Below, in pieces: positions 7,852-15,294 of a DNA stretch of 64,000 nucleotides. Positions within the stretch are counted from its first letter, which is position 1, and the number at the start of each line of letters is the position of its first letter. The stretch comes from Streptomyces sp. NBC_00091. GTDB taxonomy: Bacteria; Actinomycetota; Actinomycetes; Streptomycetales; Streptomycetaceae. The notes beneath the pieces were generated by a model. It made no database searches. It had not been told where the DNA came from and was given only the letters and a program-made list of their open reading frames with translations. The DNA is taken from NCBI RefSeq assembly GCF_026343185.1, contig NZ_JAPEMA010000001.1, positions 4,898,001 through 4,962,000 of the forward strand, written 5' to 3'. The translations under genes and the position numbers were made by a program.

Positions 7852-8877
7852 TCAGCCTTCCTGGAGCGTGGTCAGTCCGTGTTCGATGAAGACCGGGACC
7901 AGCTCGCCGATCCGGTCGAAGCCCGCGCCCACCGTCTGCCCGAGCGTGAAGCGGTAGTGGATGCCCTCGAGGATCACCGCGAGCTTGAACCAGGCGAAGG
8001 CCGTGTACCAGGCGATCGCCCCGGTGTCCCGGCCCGAGCGGGCGGCGTACCGCTCGATCAGCTCGGCGGGCGCCGGATGGCCCGGGGCCCCGCTCGTCGT
8101 GCTCACCGGGGAATCGGCCAGGCCCAGGTCCGAGCTGTACATCACCAGCAGCCCGAGGTCCGTCAGCGGATCGCCCAGTGTGGACATCTCCCAGTCCAGC
8201 ACCGCCAGGATCGCGTCGTCGGGACCCCCGATCAGGACGTTGTCCAGCCGGAAGTCCCCGTGGACCACGGTCGCGGCGGGGGAGCGGGGCAGGGCCCGGC
8301 CCAGCGCCCCGTGCAGTTCGTCGATCCCGGCGAGCTCCCGGCCCCGGGAGGCGGCGAGCTGCTTGCCCCAGCGGCGCAGCTGCCGGTCGAGGAAGCCCTC
8401 GGGCCGGCCGAAGTCGCCCAGGCCCACCGCCTCCGGGTCCACCGCATGCAGGTCGACCAGGGTGTCCACCAGGCCCAGTACCGCCCGCCGGGTCCGCTCG
8501 GGCCCGATCTCCGCGAGCTGCCCGGCCGTCCGGTACGGGACCCCGTCCACGTACTCCATGACGTAGAACGGCGCCCCCAGCACCTCCTCGTCCTCGCACA
8601 GCAGCAGCGGCTCGGGCACCGGCACGGCCGTCCCGTGCAGGGCGGAGATCACCCGGTGCTCGCGCCGCATGTCGTGCGCGGTGGCCAGGACGTGCCCGAG
8701 CGGAGGTCGGCGCACCACCCAGCGGGCGGAGCCGTCGGTGACGGCGTACGTCAGGTTCGACCGGCCACCCTCGATCAGCCGGCCGCTCAGCGGGCCGGTC
8801 ACGAGCCCGGGCCGCGCGGCGTCGAGATGGCCGCGCAGCCGTTCCAGATCGAGGCCTCGGGGGTCGGCTGGGGTCAT
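7852..8877 (-). CDS. APH-fold phosphotransferase, ACAD10/11 kinase-domain type
   Basis: A 341-residue APH/choline-kinase fold protein: Gly-rich IEGGRSNLTY near residue 31, catalytic loop VVHGDFRLDN near residue 200, and metal-binding VLDWEMSTLGDPLTDLG near residue 222. The DWEMSTLGDP form is typical of ACAD10/ACAD11 N-terminal kinases and LvaA rather than of antibiotic resistance APHs. ATG at 8877 has CGGAGG 8-9 bases upstream; longer in-frame starts lack this. It is the first gene of an operon with the ACAD gene. Predicted role: phosphorylation of the 4-hydroxyl of a hydroxyacyl-CoA. Aminoglycoside resistance is unlikely. Confidence 0.85.
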   Translation of the reverse strand: MTPADPRGLDLERLRGHLDAARPGLVTGPLSGRLIEGGRSNLTYAVTDGSARWVVRRPPLGHVLATAHDMRREHRVISALHGTAVPVPEPLLLCEDEEVLGAPFYVMEYVDGVPYRTAGQLAEIGPERTRRAVLGLVDTLVDLHAVDPEAVGLGDFGRPEGFLDRQLRRWGKQLAASRGRELAGIDELHGALGRALPRSPAATVVHGDFRLDNVLIGGPDDAILAVLDWEMSTLGDPLTDLGLLVMYSSDLGLADSPVSTTSGAPGHPAPAELIERYAARSGRDTGAIAWYTAFAWFKLAVILEGIHYRFTLGQTVGAGFDRIGELVPVFIEHGLTTLQEG

Positions 8878-8988
8878 GGTGCGCGCCTCCGTGCGAAGTA
8901 GGCGAAACAGATGAAGTGGACGAAGTGGACGGCGGGTGGTCCGGGGGCGGCGCCCCGGAGCCGTGGCCCGGGCGGCGCCCGCAGTCAT

Positions 8989-9008
8989 CATGCCGACCAG
9001 TCGGTATG
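8989..9008. promoter_or_regulatory. TetR-type operator palindrome upstream of the APH-ACAD operon
   Basis: CATGCCGACCAGTCGGTATG matches its reverse complement at 16 of 20 positions. It lies 112 bases before the APH kinase start and contains, on the minus strand, the exact CATACCGACTGGT core found at 3172 before the SDR gene. The arrangement links the two arms of the locus to a single regulator, most simply the TetR protein encoded at 5941. Confidence 0.6.
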
Positions 9009-9058
9009 CCGTCCATAGGGCGGGCCGAAAGAACTCTCTCCGGCCCGGCGCGCTCAGG

Positions 9059-9970
9059 TCACGCGTGGCACAGGATCGGCGTCCCGCCGTTCATCACCGT
9101 CATGTCCCGCAGCACCGCCATGATGTCCAGCGGCGCCCCTTCCGGCTCCCCGGCCAGCTCCGCGTACGCCCGGTGCAGGTTCGCGACCAGCCGCTCGCTC
9201 TCCCGCCAGGCCGCGAACTCGCCCAGGTCGGCCCCGCGCGCCGTCTCCAGCGGGGTCAGCCCCTTCTCCCGGCCCTCCCGCGCCAGTTCGGCCACGTACC
9301 GCAGGTAGCGCTCGGTGGCCTCGTACGCGGAGGCGTCCGTCAGCGGCCCGTGGCCCGGTACGACGGTCCGCGCGCCCAGCGCGCGCAGCAGCTCCAGCGC
9401 CCGCAGCGAGCCGGCGAGGGAGCCCATCGCGAGGAAGGGGGTGCCCTCGGCGAAGACCAGGTCACCGGTGAACACCACCCGCTGCCGGGGCAGCCACACC
9501 ACGGAGTCCCCGGTGGTGTGCGCCACGCCCGGGTGGATGACCTGGACCTCGGTGTCCCCCACGTGCAGGGTCAGCCGGTCGCTGTACGTGAGGTCGGGCG
9601 CGGTGATCTCTATCGCCCCGAAGTCGGTCGCGGGCCAGATCAGCTCCAGCTGGTGCCCGGCGGCGAGCTGCTCGGCGCGTGCGTTGTCGTGCCCGAGGAT
9701 CAGCGCCCCGGGCGCGAAGGTGGCGTTGCCGTAGGTGTGGTCGCCGTGGTGGTGGGTGTTGACCACCGTCCGGGGCAGCGGCACCCCGGCCGCCACGACC
9801 GCCTCGCGCAGGGCCAGCGCCCGCCGCTCGGTGGCGGCGGTGTCGACGAGCAGGGTCCGGCCGCCGTCGCTGACGAAGCCGGCGTTGTTCAGGCACCAGC
9901 CCCCGTCCGGCTGGACGTAGGCGTACACCCCGGCCGCCGGCTGGACCACGTACGGCTCTTCGACGGTCAT
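9059..9970 (-). CDS. Metallo-beta-lactamase-fold hydrolase
   Basis: A 303-residue MBL-fold protein with the complete metal site: THHHGDH near residue 86, a downstream His (IHPGVAHTTGD near 164), the bridging Asp (FTGDLVF) and the final His (VPGHGPL). The ATG at 9970 follows GGGGAGAG; an in-frame ATG 39 bases upstream lacks a ribosome site. The sequence reads like the SoxH/quinoprotein-relay-type MBL proteins that act on thioesters or lactones, but substrate cannot be told. No signal peptide is seen. It lies upstream of the APH-ACAD operon on the same strand, separated by 181 bases that contain the operator. Confidence 0.8.
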   Translation of the reverse strand: MTVEEPYVVQPAAGVYAYVQPDGGWCLNNAGFVSDGGRTLLVDTAATERRALALREAVVAAGVPLPRTVVNTHHHGDHTYGNATFAPGALILGHDNARAEQLAAGHQLELIWPATDFGAIEITAPDLTYSDRLTLHVGDTEVQVIHPGVAHTTGDSVVWLPRQRVVFTGDLVFAEGTPFLAMGSLAGSLRALELLRALGARTVVPGHGPLTDASAYEATERYLRYVAELAREGREKGLTPLETARGADLGEFAAWRESERLVANLHRAYAELAGEPEGAPLDIMAVLRDMTVMNGGTPILCHA

Positions 9971-10041
9971 GGACGCTCTCCCCGGGACGCTGTGACAGAT
10001 GGTCAGCATCCTGTCAGCCGGTGGGGTGCCCGGGGAGAGCG

Positions 10042-10071
10042 GGGGCGGCCGTACCCGCGGGAGGCCGCCCC
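10042..10071 (-). terminator. Terminator downstream of the His-rich gene
   Basis: GGGGCGGCC at 10042-10050 pairs with GGCCGCCCC at 10063-10071. The hairpin is about 40 bases beyond the stop codon of the histidine-rich gene. Confidence 0.5.
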
Positions 10072-10080
10072 GGACCGGTC

Positions 10081-10136
10081 GGTGGTCGTCAGTGGTCGTC
10101 AGCGGGCGTCAGTGGTCGTCGAAGTGGTCGTCGTGC
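10081..10136. repeat. Ten-base tandem repeats across the end of the His-rich gene
   Basis: Five near-identical decamers of the form AGTGGTCGTC run from 10081 to about 10136 and span the stop codon at 10109. On the minus strand they encode the terminal Asp-Asp-His units and continue into noncoding sequence, suggesting that the C-terminus grew or shrank by slippage. Confidence 0.6.
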
Positions 10137-10405
10137 TGGGCGTGACGGTGCCCGTCGTGCAGGTAGTCCAGGTGGTCGCCGTGCGGGACCGCGTCGTGCC
10201 CGCAGCCCTCGCCGTGCGCGTGGCCGTGGCCCTCGTGCGGGGAGTGCGCGGAGGTCTCGCACTCGTCCCAGTGCCCGGAGTGCTCCCGGTGCAGGTGGCC
10301 GTCGTGCGCGTAGTCGAGGTGGTCGCCGTGGGCGACCGCCGTGTGCCCGCAGCCGGGGCCGTGCTCGTGCGCGTGCGTGGGGTGTTCCTGGTGCAGGGTC
10401 GTCAT
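10109..10405 (-). CDS. Histidine-rich metal-binding mini-protein with internal duplication
   Basis: The 98-residue protein contains about 29 His and many Asp/Glu residues and is built of two copies of a roughly 36-residue unit; the cores GCGHTAVAHGDHLDYAHDGH and GCGHDAVPHGDHLDYLHDGH are almost the same. It has no signal peptide or membrane segment. The composition points to binding of Ni, Zn, Co or Cu in the cytoplasm, for storage or buffering. No Shine-Dalgarno sequence precedes the ATG, but TAGCCT lies 7 bases upstream, consistent with leaderless transcription. No Zur-type box is visible. The function is inferred from composition only. Confidence 0.75.
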   Translation of the reverse strand: MTTLHQEHPTHAHEHGPGCGHTAVAHGDHLDYAHDGHLHREHSGHWDECETSAHSPHEGHGHAHGEGCGHDAVPHGDHLDYLHDGHRHAQHDDHFDDH

Positions 10406-10500
10406 GGCGCCGAGGCTAACCGTGAGTGCCCCGGATCGCCCGTTGTGTCCCCTCCGGTGTCACCGTGGCGCGGCACAAGCCGGACGATCGGACGAGCGGC

Positions 10501-10824
10501 TCAGACGATCACCGCCATCGCGAACACCGCCAGCGCCACCGAGCACAGCACCACCCCCAGCGCCACCCGCGGCGCCAGCTCCGGCGGCCGGACCGCGGCC
10601 AGCTCCCGCACCCGCCGGTGCGCCACCCACAGGAAGACCACCCAGATCAACGCGATCACCGCCGCCCCGGCCACCTCCACCCGCGAGCCGGACCCGTGCA
10701 GCGCCTGCCGCAGCGCCAGCACCGCGGTGACCGAGCAGGCCAGCGTCGTACGCCGCCACGCCAGCCGGGTCCGCTCGGGCTGGAGCCCCGCGTCGCGGGT
10801 GTCCGTACCGGGACGGCTGCTCAC
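10501..10824 (-). CDS. DUF202 membrane protein, second of a pair
   Basis: A 107-residue protein with a short polar N-terminus containing QPERTRLAWRRTTLA, the DUF202 signature, followed by three membrane segments (about residues 30-45, 48-68 and 82-104). The GTG at 10824 overlaps the stop of the upstream DUF202 gene in a GTGA arrangement, so translation is coupled. DUF202 proteins are small inner-membrane proteins of unknown function; the paired organisation resembles YidH/YidG pairs. No function is assigned. Confidence 0.75.
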   Translation of the reverse strand: MSSRPGTDTRDAGLQPERTRLAWRRTTLACSVTAVLALRQALHGSGSRVEVAGAAVIALIWVVFLWVAHRRVRELAAVRPPELAPRVALGVVLCSVALAVFAMAVIV

Positions 10825-11219
10825 CGCCCGGCCGTCCACCCCAGCAGCACGACCACCACCATCGCGGCGGCCACCATCCCGACCCCCAGGCTCAGCACCA
10901 CCGGGAACCGCGACAGCGGCAGGTCGTCGCCCCGCCGCATGGCCCGCTCGCAGCGCACCCAGTGGTTCACGGCCCGCAGCGCGCAGGCCGCCCCCACCGC
11001 CAGCAGCGCGAAGGCCATCCCGATCCGCACCCCCCACCGCAGGTCCGGCAGGAACTGGTCCACCGCGAACCCGCCGCCCACCAGGGCCAGCGCGGTCCGG
11101 ATCCAGGCCAGGAAGGTCCGCTCGTTGGCGAGGGAGAAGCGGTAGTCCGGCGTCTCGCCCTCGTCCCGCAGCTGCTCCGGTGCGAACCAGAGCCGCACAT
11201 CTTTGACGAAGTCGATCAC
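10821..11219 (-). CDS. DUF202 (YidH-like) membrane protein, first of a pair
   Basis: A 132-residue DUF202 protein: the cytoplasmic N-terminus holds the family motif ANERTFLAWIRTALA near residues 31-45, and three hydrophobic helices follow (about 37-55, 65-86, 103-127). Start is the GTG at 11219; TAAATT lies 6 bases before it and no good ribosome site exists, suggesting a leaderless message. The stop overlaps the start of the shorter DUF202 gene. The two probably form a hetero-oligomeric membrane complex, but this is inference from coupling and shared family. Confidence 0.8.
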   Translation of the reverse strand: MIDFVKDVRLWFAPEQLRDEGETPDYRFSLANERTFLAWIRTALALVGGGFAVDQFLPDLRWGVRIGMAFALLAVGAACALRAVNHWVRCERAMRRGDDLPLSRFPVVLSLGVGMVAAAMVVVVLLGWTAGR

Positions 11220-11239
11220 GTGGCCAATTTACGTCCCCT

Positions 11240-11782
11240 TCACTCAGGCGGCGCGGGGGGCTGCGCCCCGGCCTCCCGGAAGGCGCGCAGCCGCCGGTAG
11301 GCCTCCAGCCCGTCCGGCACCCACGCCCACTCCCCGCCGGCGATCCGCCGCTCCAGCTCCTCCCGGGGGAGCCAGGCGTGCCAGTCCACCTCCGAGACCT
11401 GCGGAGCCACCGGCAGGGTGCACCGCACCTCGTGCACGTACGACCACCAGCCCCCGCCCGGACCCTCGTACAGGAACTTGAACAGCGGCTCGGGCCGAGC
11501 CAGCCCGCTCACCCCCAGCTCTTCCTCGGCCTCCCGCAGCGCGGCGCCCGCGTACTCCTCCCCGGCGCCCAGCACCCCGCCCACGAACATGTCGTAGTAC
11601 GCGGGGAACACCAGCTTCGACGCGGTCCGCCGGTGGACGAACACCCGCCCCTCCCCGTCCGTGACCAGCACGAACACGCACCGGTGGAGCAGCCCCCGGC
11701 CGTACACCTCACCCCGGGGGGCCTGCCCGACGACCCGGTCGTCCCGGTCCACCACGTCCAGTACCTCATCAGCGGGATTCAC
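11240..11782 (-). CDS. Nudix hydrolase
   Basis: A Nudix box is present as GVLGAGEEYAGAALREAEEE (the G-x5-E-x7-RE-x2-EE pattern), near residues 70-92, in a 180-residue protein that also shows the YfcD/IDI-like features LLHRCVFVLV and a conserved C-terminal Trp-rich region. It should hydrolyse a nucleoside-diphosphate-linked substrate with Mg or Mn. I take GTG 11782, preceded by GGATGAG; a TTG at 11794 would add four residues. Isopentenyl-diphosphate isomerase activity is less likely because that family's Cys and Glu active-site context is absent. Confidence 0.8.
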   Translation of the reverse strand: MNPADEVLDVVDRDDRVVGQAPRGEVYGRGLLHRCVFVLVTDGEGRVFVHRRTASKLVFPAYYDMFVGGVLGAGEEYAGAALREAEEELGVSGLARPEPLFKFLYEGPGGGWWSYVHEVRCTLPVAPQVSEVDWHAWLPREELERRIAGGEWAWVPDGLEAYRRLRAFREAGAQPPAPPE

Positions 11783-11869
11783 GGACTCATCCAATCACCG
11801 CTGTTGACTGGTTACCGCTCCGTAGCAAAGGATCTGCCCACCACCGACCGACCGGAGGACGGGCCAGGT

Positions 11870-13525
11870 ATGACGTACGACGCTGACGTGATCGTGATCG
11901 GAGCGGGCCTCGCGGGCCTGGTGGCCACCGCCGAGCTGGTCGACGCGGGCCGCAAGGTGATCCTCCTCGACCAGGAGCCGGAGCGGTCGATCGGCGGCCA
12001 GGCGCACTGGTCCTTCGGCGGGCTGTTCTTCGTGGACTCGCCCGAGCAGCGCCGCATGCGCATCAAGGACAGCCGCGAGCTCGCCCTCCAGGACTGGCTC
12101 GGCACCGCCGGGTTCGACCGGGAGGAGGACGCCTGGCCGCGCCGCTGGGCCGAGGCGTACGTGGACTTCGCGGCCGGCGAGAAGCGGCCCTGGCTGCACT
12201 CCCGGGGCGTGCGCTTCTTCCCCGTGGTCGGCTGGGCCGAACGCGGCGGCTACGACGCGAACGGCCACGGCAACTCCGTGCCCCGCTTCCACATCACCTG
12301 GGGCACCGGCCCCGGCCTGGTGGAGCCCTTCGAGCGGCGGGTCCGCGCCGGGGCGGCCCGCGGCCTGGTCCGGTTCGCCTTCCGCCACCGGGTCACCGGG
12401 CTGTCCGCCACCGCCGGCGCCGTGGACACCGTCACCGGGGAGGTCCTGGCGCCCTCGGACGCCGTACGGGGCACCGCGAGCAGCCGCGAGAGCGTGGGCG
12501 CCTTCAGCCTGCGGGCCCAGGCGGTCATCGTGACCAGCGGGGGCATCGGCGGCAACCACGACCTCGTGCGCGCGCAGTGGCCCGCCCGGCTCGGCACTCC
12601 GCCCGCGCGGATGCTCTCCGGGGTCCCGGCGCACGTGGACGGCCTGATGCTGGGCATCGCCGAGGGCGCCGGCGCCAGCCACATCAACAAGGACCGGATG
12701 TGGCACTACACCGAGGGCATCGAGAACTGGAACCCCATCTGGGCCCGGCACGGCATCCGCATCCTGCCCGGCCCCTCCTCGCTCTGGCTCGACGCCACCG
12801 GCAAGCGGCTGCCCGTACCGCTCTTCCCCGGTTTCGACACCCTCGGCACCCTCGAGCACATCATGCGCACCGGCCACGACCACACCTGGTTCGTGCTCAA
12901 CCAGCGCATCATCGGCAAGGAGTTCGGCCTCTCCGGCTCCGAGCAGAACCCCGACCTGACGGGCAGGTCCGTCCGCGAGGTGATCAACCGGGCCCGGCAG
13001 TCCGTCCCCGGCCCGGTCAGGGCCTTCATGGACCACGGCGTCGACTTCATCGTGGAGCGGGACCTGTCCGCGATGGTCCGCCGGATGAACGAACTCACCG
13101 GGCAGGACCTGCTCGACGAGGCCACCGTCCGGCGCGAGGTCACCGCCCGGGACCGGGAGATCGCCAACCCCTTCACCAAGGACCTCCAGGTGACGGCCAT
13201 CCACGGAGCGCGCAGGTACCTCGGCGACAAGCTGATCCGCACCGCCGCCCCGCACCGCGTCCTGGACCCCAAGGCGGGCCCGCTGATCGCCGTCCGGCTC
13301 TCCATCCTGACCCGCAAGTCCCTGGGCGGCCTGGAGACCGACCTGTCCTCCCGCGTCCTGACCCCCTCCGGCGACCCCCTGCCGGGTGTCTACGCGGCCG
13401 GCGAGGCGGCCGGTTTCGGCGGCGGGGGCGTCCACGGCTACCGGGCGCTGGAGGGCACCTTCCTGGGCGGCTGCATCTTCTCGGGCCGCGCCGCCGGCCG
13501 CGCGGCCGCCCGGGCGGTGGGATAG
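11870..13525 (+). CDS. FAD-binding dehydrogenase (fumarate reductase/KstD superfamily)
   Basis: A 551-residue flavoprotein: dinucleotide-binding VIGAGLAGL at residues 9-17, acidic end of strand 2 (LLDQEPE), active-site region with HYTEGIENW and the C-terminal FAD-contact GVYAAGEAAGFGGGG followed by LGGCIFSGR. It belongs to the annotated FAD-binding dehydrogenase group related to 3-ketosteroid delta-1-dehydrogenase and fumarate reductase flavoproteins; the substrate is unknown. ATG at 11870 follows CGGAGGACGG. It is divergent from the Nudix gene. The C-terminal closure GGVHGYRALEGTFLGG is typical of this group. Confidence 0.85.
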   Translation: MTYDADVIVIGAGLAGLVATAELVDAGRKVILLDQEPERSIGGQAHWSFGGLFFVDSPEQRRMRIKDSRELALQDWLGTAGFDREEDAWPRRWAEAYVDFAAGEKRPWLHSRGVRFFPVVGWAERGGYDANGHGNSVPRFHITWGTGPGLVEPFERRVRAGAARGLVRFAFRHRVTGLSATAGAVDTVTGEVLAPSDAVRGTASSRESVGAFSLRAQAVIVTSGGIGGNHDLVRAQWPARLGTPPARMLSGVPAHVDGLMLGIAEGAGASHINKDRMWHYTEGIENWNPIWARHGIRILPGPSSLWLDATGKRLPVPLFPGFDTLGTLEHIMRTGHDHTWFVLNQRIIGKEFGLSGSEQNPDLTGRSVREVINRARQSVPGPVRAFMDHGVDFIVERDLSAMVRRMNELTGQDLLDEATVRREVTARDREIANPFTKDLQVTAIHGARRYLGDKLIRTAAPHRVLDPKAGPLIAVRLSILTRKSLGGLETDLSSRVLTPSGDPLPGVYAAGEAAGFGGGGVHGYRALEGTFLGGCIFSGRAAGRAAARAVG

Positions 13526-13596
13526 CCGCGCCGGGCGAAGCCCGCACGGGCGGACTGTGAGTCAGGCTGCAAGCGCCCCGGAGGCGAACCGAGCCC

Positions 13597-14010
13597 TCAA
13601 AGAAGGCGAAAGCGTTCGGCGACGACCAGGGTGTCGTCGTCCGCCGTGAACTGCGGATCGCCCAGCTCCGCGCGCAGTGCCTCGCTGTGCCAGAACCCCT
13701 CGTGCGCGGAGCGCCATTCGGCCACGGAGGCGAAACCCTCACCCTCGTCCAGCGCGTGCCGCAGTTCCACCTCGGCCAGCCGCAGCACCCGGACCTCCGT
13801 CATCTCCAGGACGGCCAGCGGCTGCTCCCCGGAGTCCACCAGCACCAGGCGTTCCCCCGGCCGGGGCAGCGGCTCGCCCTCGGCCTCGTACCAGCCCAAC
13901 AGCCCCGTCGTGGTGGTCTTCGCCCCGCTGAGCACGGCGGCCACCAGCCTGTCGCGCTGTTCCCCGGGAAAGCCCAGTTCGAAGGGGCGGAGATCGTCAT
14001 GGCTCGTCAT
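13597..14010 (-). CDS. ASCH-domain protein
   Basis: The 137-residue protein is an ASCH domain: the central SGAKTTTTGLL near residues 28-38 matches the GxKxxT-type motif, followed by PGERLVLVDS and the closing beta-strand LVVAERF. ASCH domains have the PUA-like fold and are proposed RNA-binding or RNA-modifying modules; some are amidohydrolases acting on N4-acetylcytidine. TAGGGT lies 6 bases before the ATG at 14010 without a ribosome site, predicting a leaderless transcript. It converges with the FAD dehydrogenase gene. Confidence 0.8.
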   Translation of the reverse strand: MTSHDDLRPFELGFPGEQRDRLVAAVLSGAKTTTTGLLGWYEAEGEPLPRPGERLVLVDSGEQPLAVLEMTEVRVLRLAEVELRHALDEGEGFASVAEWRSAHEGFWHSEALRAELGDPQFTADDDTLVVAERFRLL

Positions 14011-14317
14011 GGATCCACCCTACGGAGCGTTCCCGCAGGTCACACCTTGATTTCGAACCGCCACATGCGTCCCAACTCGCCCCTTCTGCTCACCAGTTGA
14101 AACGCGCCACCCAGTGGACCGGACCTTGACGCGGAGCTGTGCCTACCGGTTTGCTGTGCGTGATCATCCGGATCGCTCACCGGCATGATCAAGCCGCACC
14201 GTCGGCATCCCACGCGTACCACCCGCACCACCCGCCACACCCGTACCGCCGTGCGTGCTCCCACGTACGTAGTCCACGCGCGTCCACACGCGCCCGCGTC
14301 CTGGAGGGAACCCGCGG
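14011..14317. other. 307-base intergenic region
   Basis: Apart from the TAGGGT minus-10 element for the ASCH gene at 14017-14022 and the ribosome site at the right end, I see no hairpin, conserved box or convincing gene. An open Arg/Thr/His-rich frame from 14185 has no ribosome site and runs into the next gene out of frame, so it is not called. Confidence 0.4.
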
Positions 14318-15268
14318 ATGTCCCCGCCTCCGCCGCCCCTCGGCCGCGCCCGCAAACGGGACGCCCAGCTCTTCGACCCGGCCCTGTGCGACACCGAACT
14401 CGTCGGAGTCCGGACCCAGTTCACCCAGGGCCGCTGGGCCAAGGCCCGTACCCTCCTCGTCGCCACCGGCGACGACTGGGACCGCCGCGGCCACCGCGTC
14501 GTCGTCCTCGCCGAGACCCCGGCCGCCACCGCCTGGGCCCGCGAATGGCTGCTCGCCGAACCCGAGAGCGCCGACGCCGCCACCCTCCTCGCCTGCTCCG
14601 CCGTCTTCACCGCCCTGCGCGGCAAGGGCACTCCCGAGGCCGCCGAGGAGGCCTGCCGTCGCGCCGCCGCGCTGCTCCCCGCCGACCCGACCCCCTGGCT
14701 CGGCCTGCTCATGCTCGCCCGCGCCTTCGGCACCGAGGAGGAGTTCAGCCGCCACTTCGACCAGGTCCGGGCCCGCCACCGCGAGCACCACCACGCCCAC
14801 CACCTCATGGTCGCCAAGCTCGCCGAACGCACCCCCGCCGCCGGCCAGGACCCGCTCCACGAGGTCTACGACTTCGCCGCCTGGGCCGCCGAGGAGTCCC
14901 CGGCCGACTCCCCGCTCGCCGTACTGCCCGTGATCGCCCACGCCGAACGCTTCCGCGTCCTCGCCGCCGCCCGGGGCAGCGCCACCTCCGAGGCCGCCGC
15001 AGAGCACTGGACCGGCCGCCGCGCCCGCCAGGTACTGCGCTCCGCCTTCGACTGGTGGCTGGAGTGGGAACGCGAGGACCACCCCCGCAACCGGGTCGAC
15101 CTCAACTTCCTCGCCCACGCCAAGCTCTGCGAAGGCCGCCCCGCCGAGGCGGCCGCCCTCTTCCACCGCATCGGCGGCCACGCCACCCCCGCCCCCTGGT
15201 CCTACCCGGACCGGGACCCGCACAAGGCCTTCCTCGCCGCGCGCAGTGCCGCGCTCGGCACGGCTTGA
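14318..15268 (+). CDS. Hypothetical helical-repeat protein
   Basis: A 316-residue protein without signal peptide. It begins with a Pro-rich stretch and then consists mainly of Ala/Leu-rich helices with TPR-like spacing (for example AACSAVFTAL, EEACRRAAALLPADP, AWLGLLML-type segments, residues 60-160) and a His cluster HREHHHAHH near residue 152. GGAGGG 8 bases before ATG 14318 fixes the start. The next gene, an amino acid permease, begins 26 bases after the stop, so the two are probably cotranscribed. The family is widespread in Streptomyces as far as I recall, but has no known function. Confidence 0.7.
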   Translation: MSPPPPPLGRARKRDAQLFDPALCDTELVGVRTQFTQGRWAKARTLLVATGDDWDRRGHRVVVLAETPAATAWAREWLLAEPESADAATLLACSAVFTALRGKGTPEAAEEACRRAAALLPADPTPWLGLLMLARAFGTEEEFSRHFDQVRARHREHHHAHHLMVAKLAERTPAAGQDPLHEVYDFAAWAAEESPADSPLAVLPVIAHAERFRVLAAARGSATSEAAAEHWTGRRARQVLRSAFDWWLEWEREDHPRNRVDLNFLAHAKLCEGRPAEAAALFHRIGGHATPAPWSYPDRDPHKAFLAARSAALGTA

Positions 15269-15294
15269 CCAGTCACCCCCGAAAGGACCCTGCC

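Noticed and set aside
7852..8877. Aminoglycoside resistance gene
   Set aside because: The APH fold is present, but the DWEMSTLGDP motif and the ACAD neighbour place it with acyl-CoA-type kinases.
14185..14317. Arg/Thr/His-rich open frame upstream of the repeat-type hypothetical gene
   Set aside because: No ribosome site, biased repeated ACC/CGC codons, and it runs out of frame through the next real gene.
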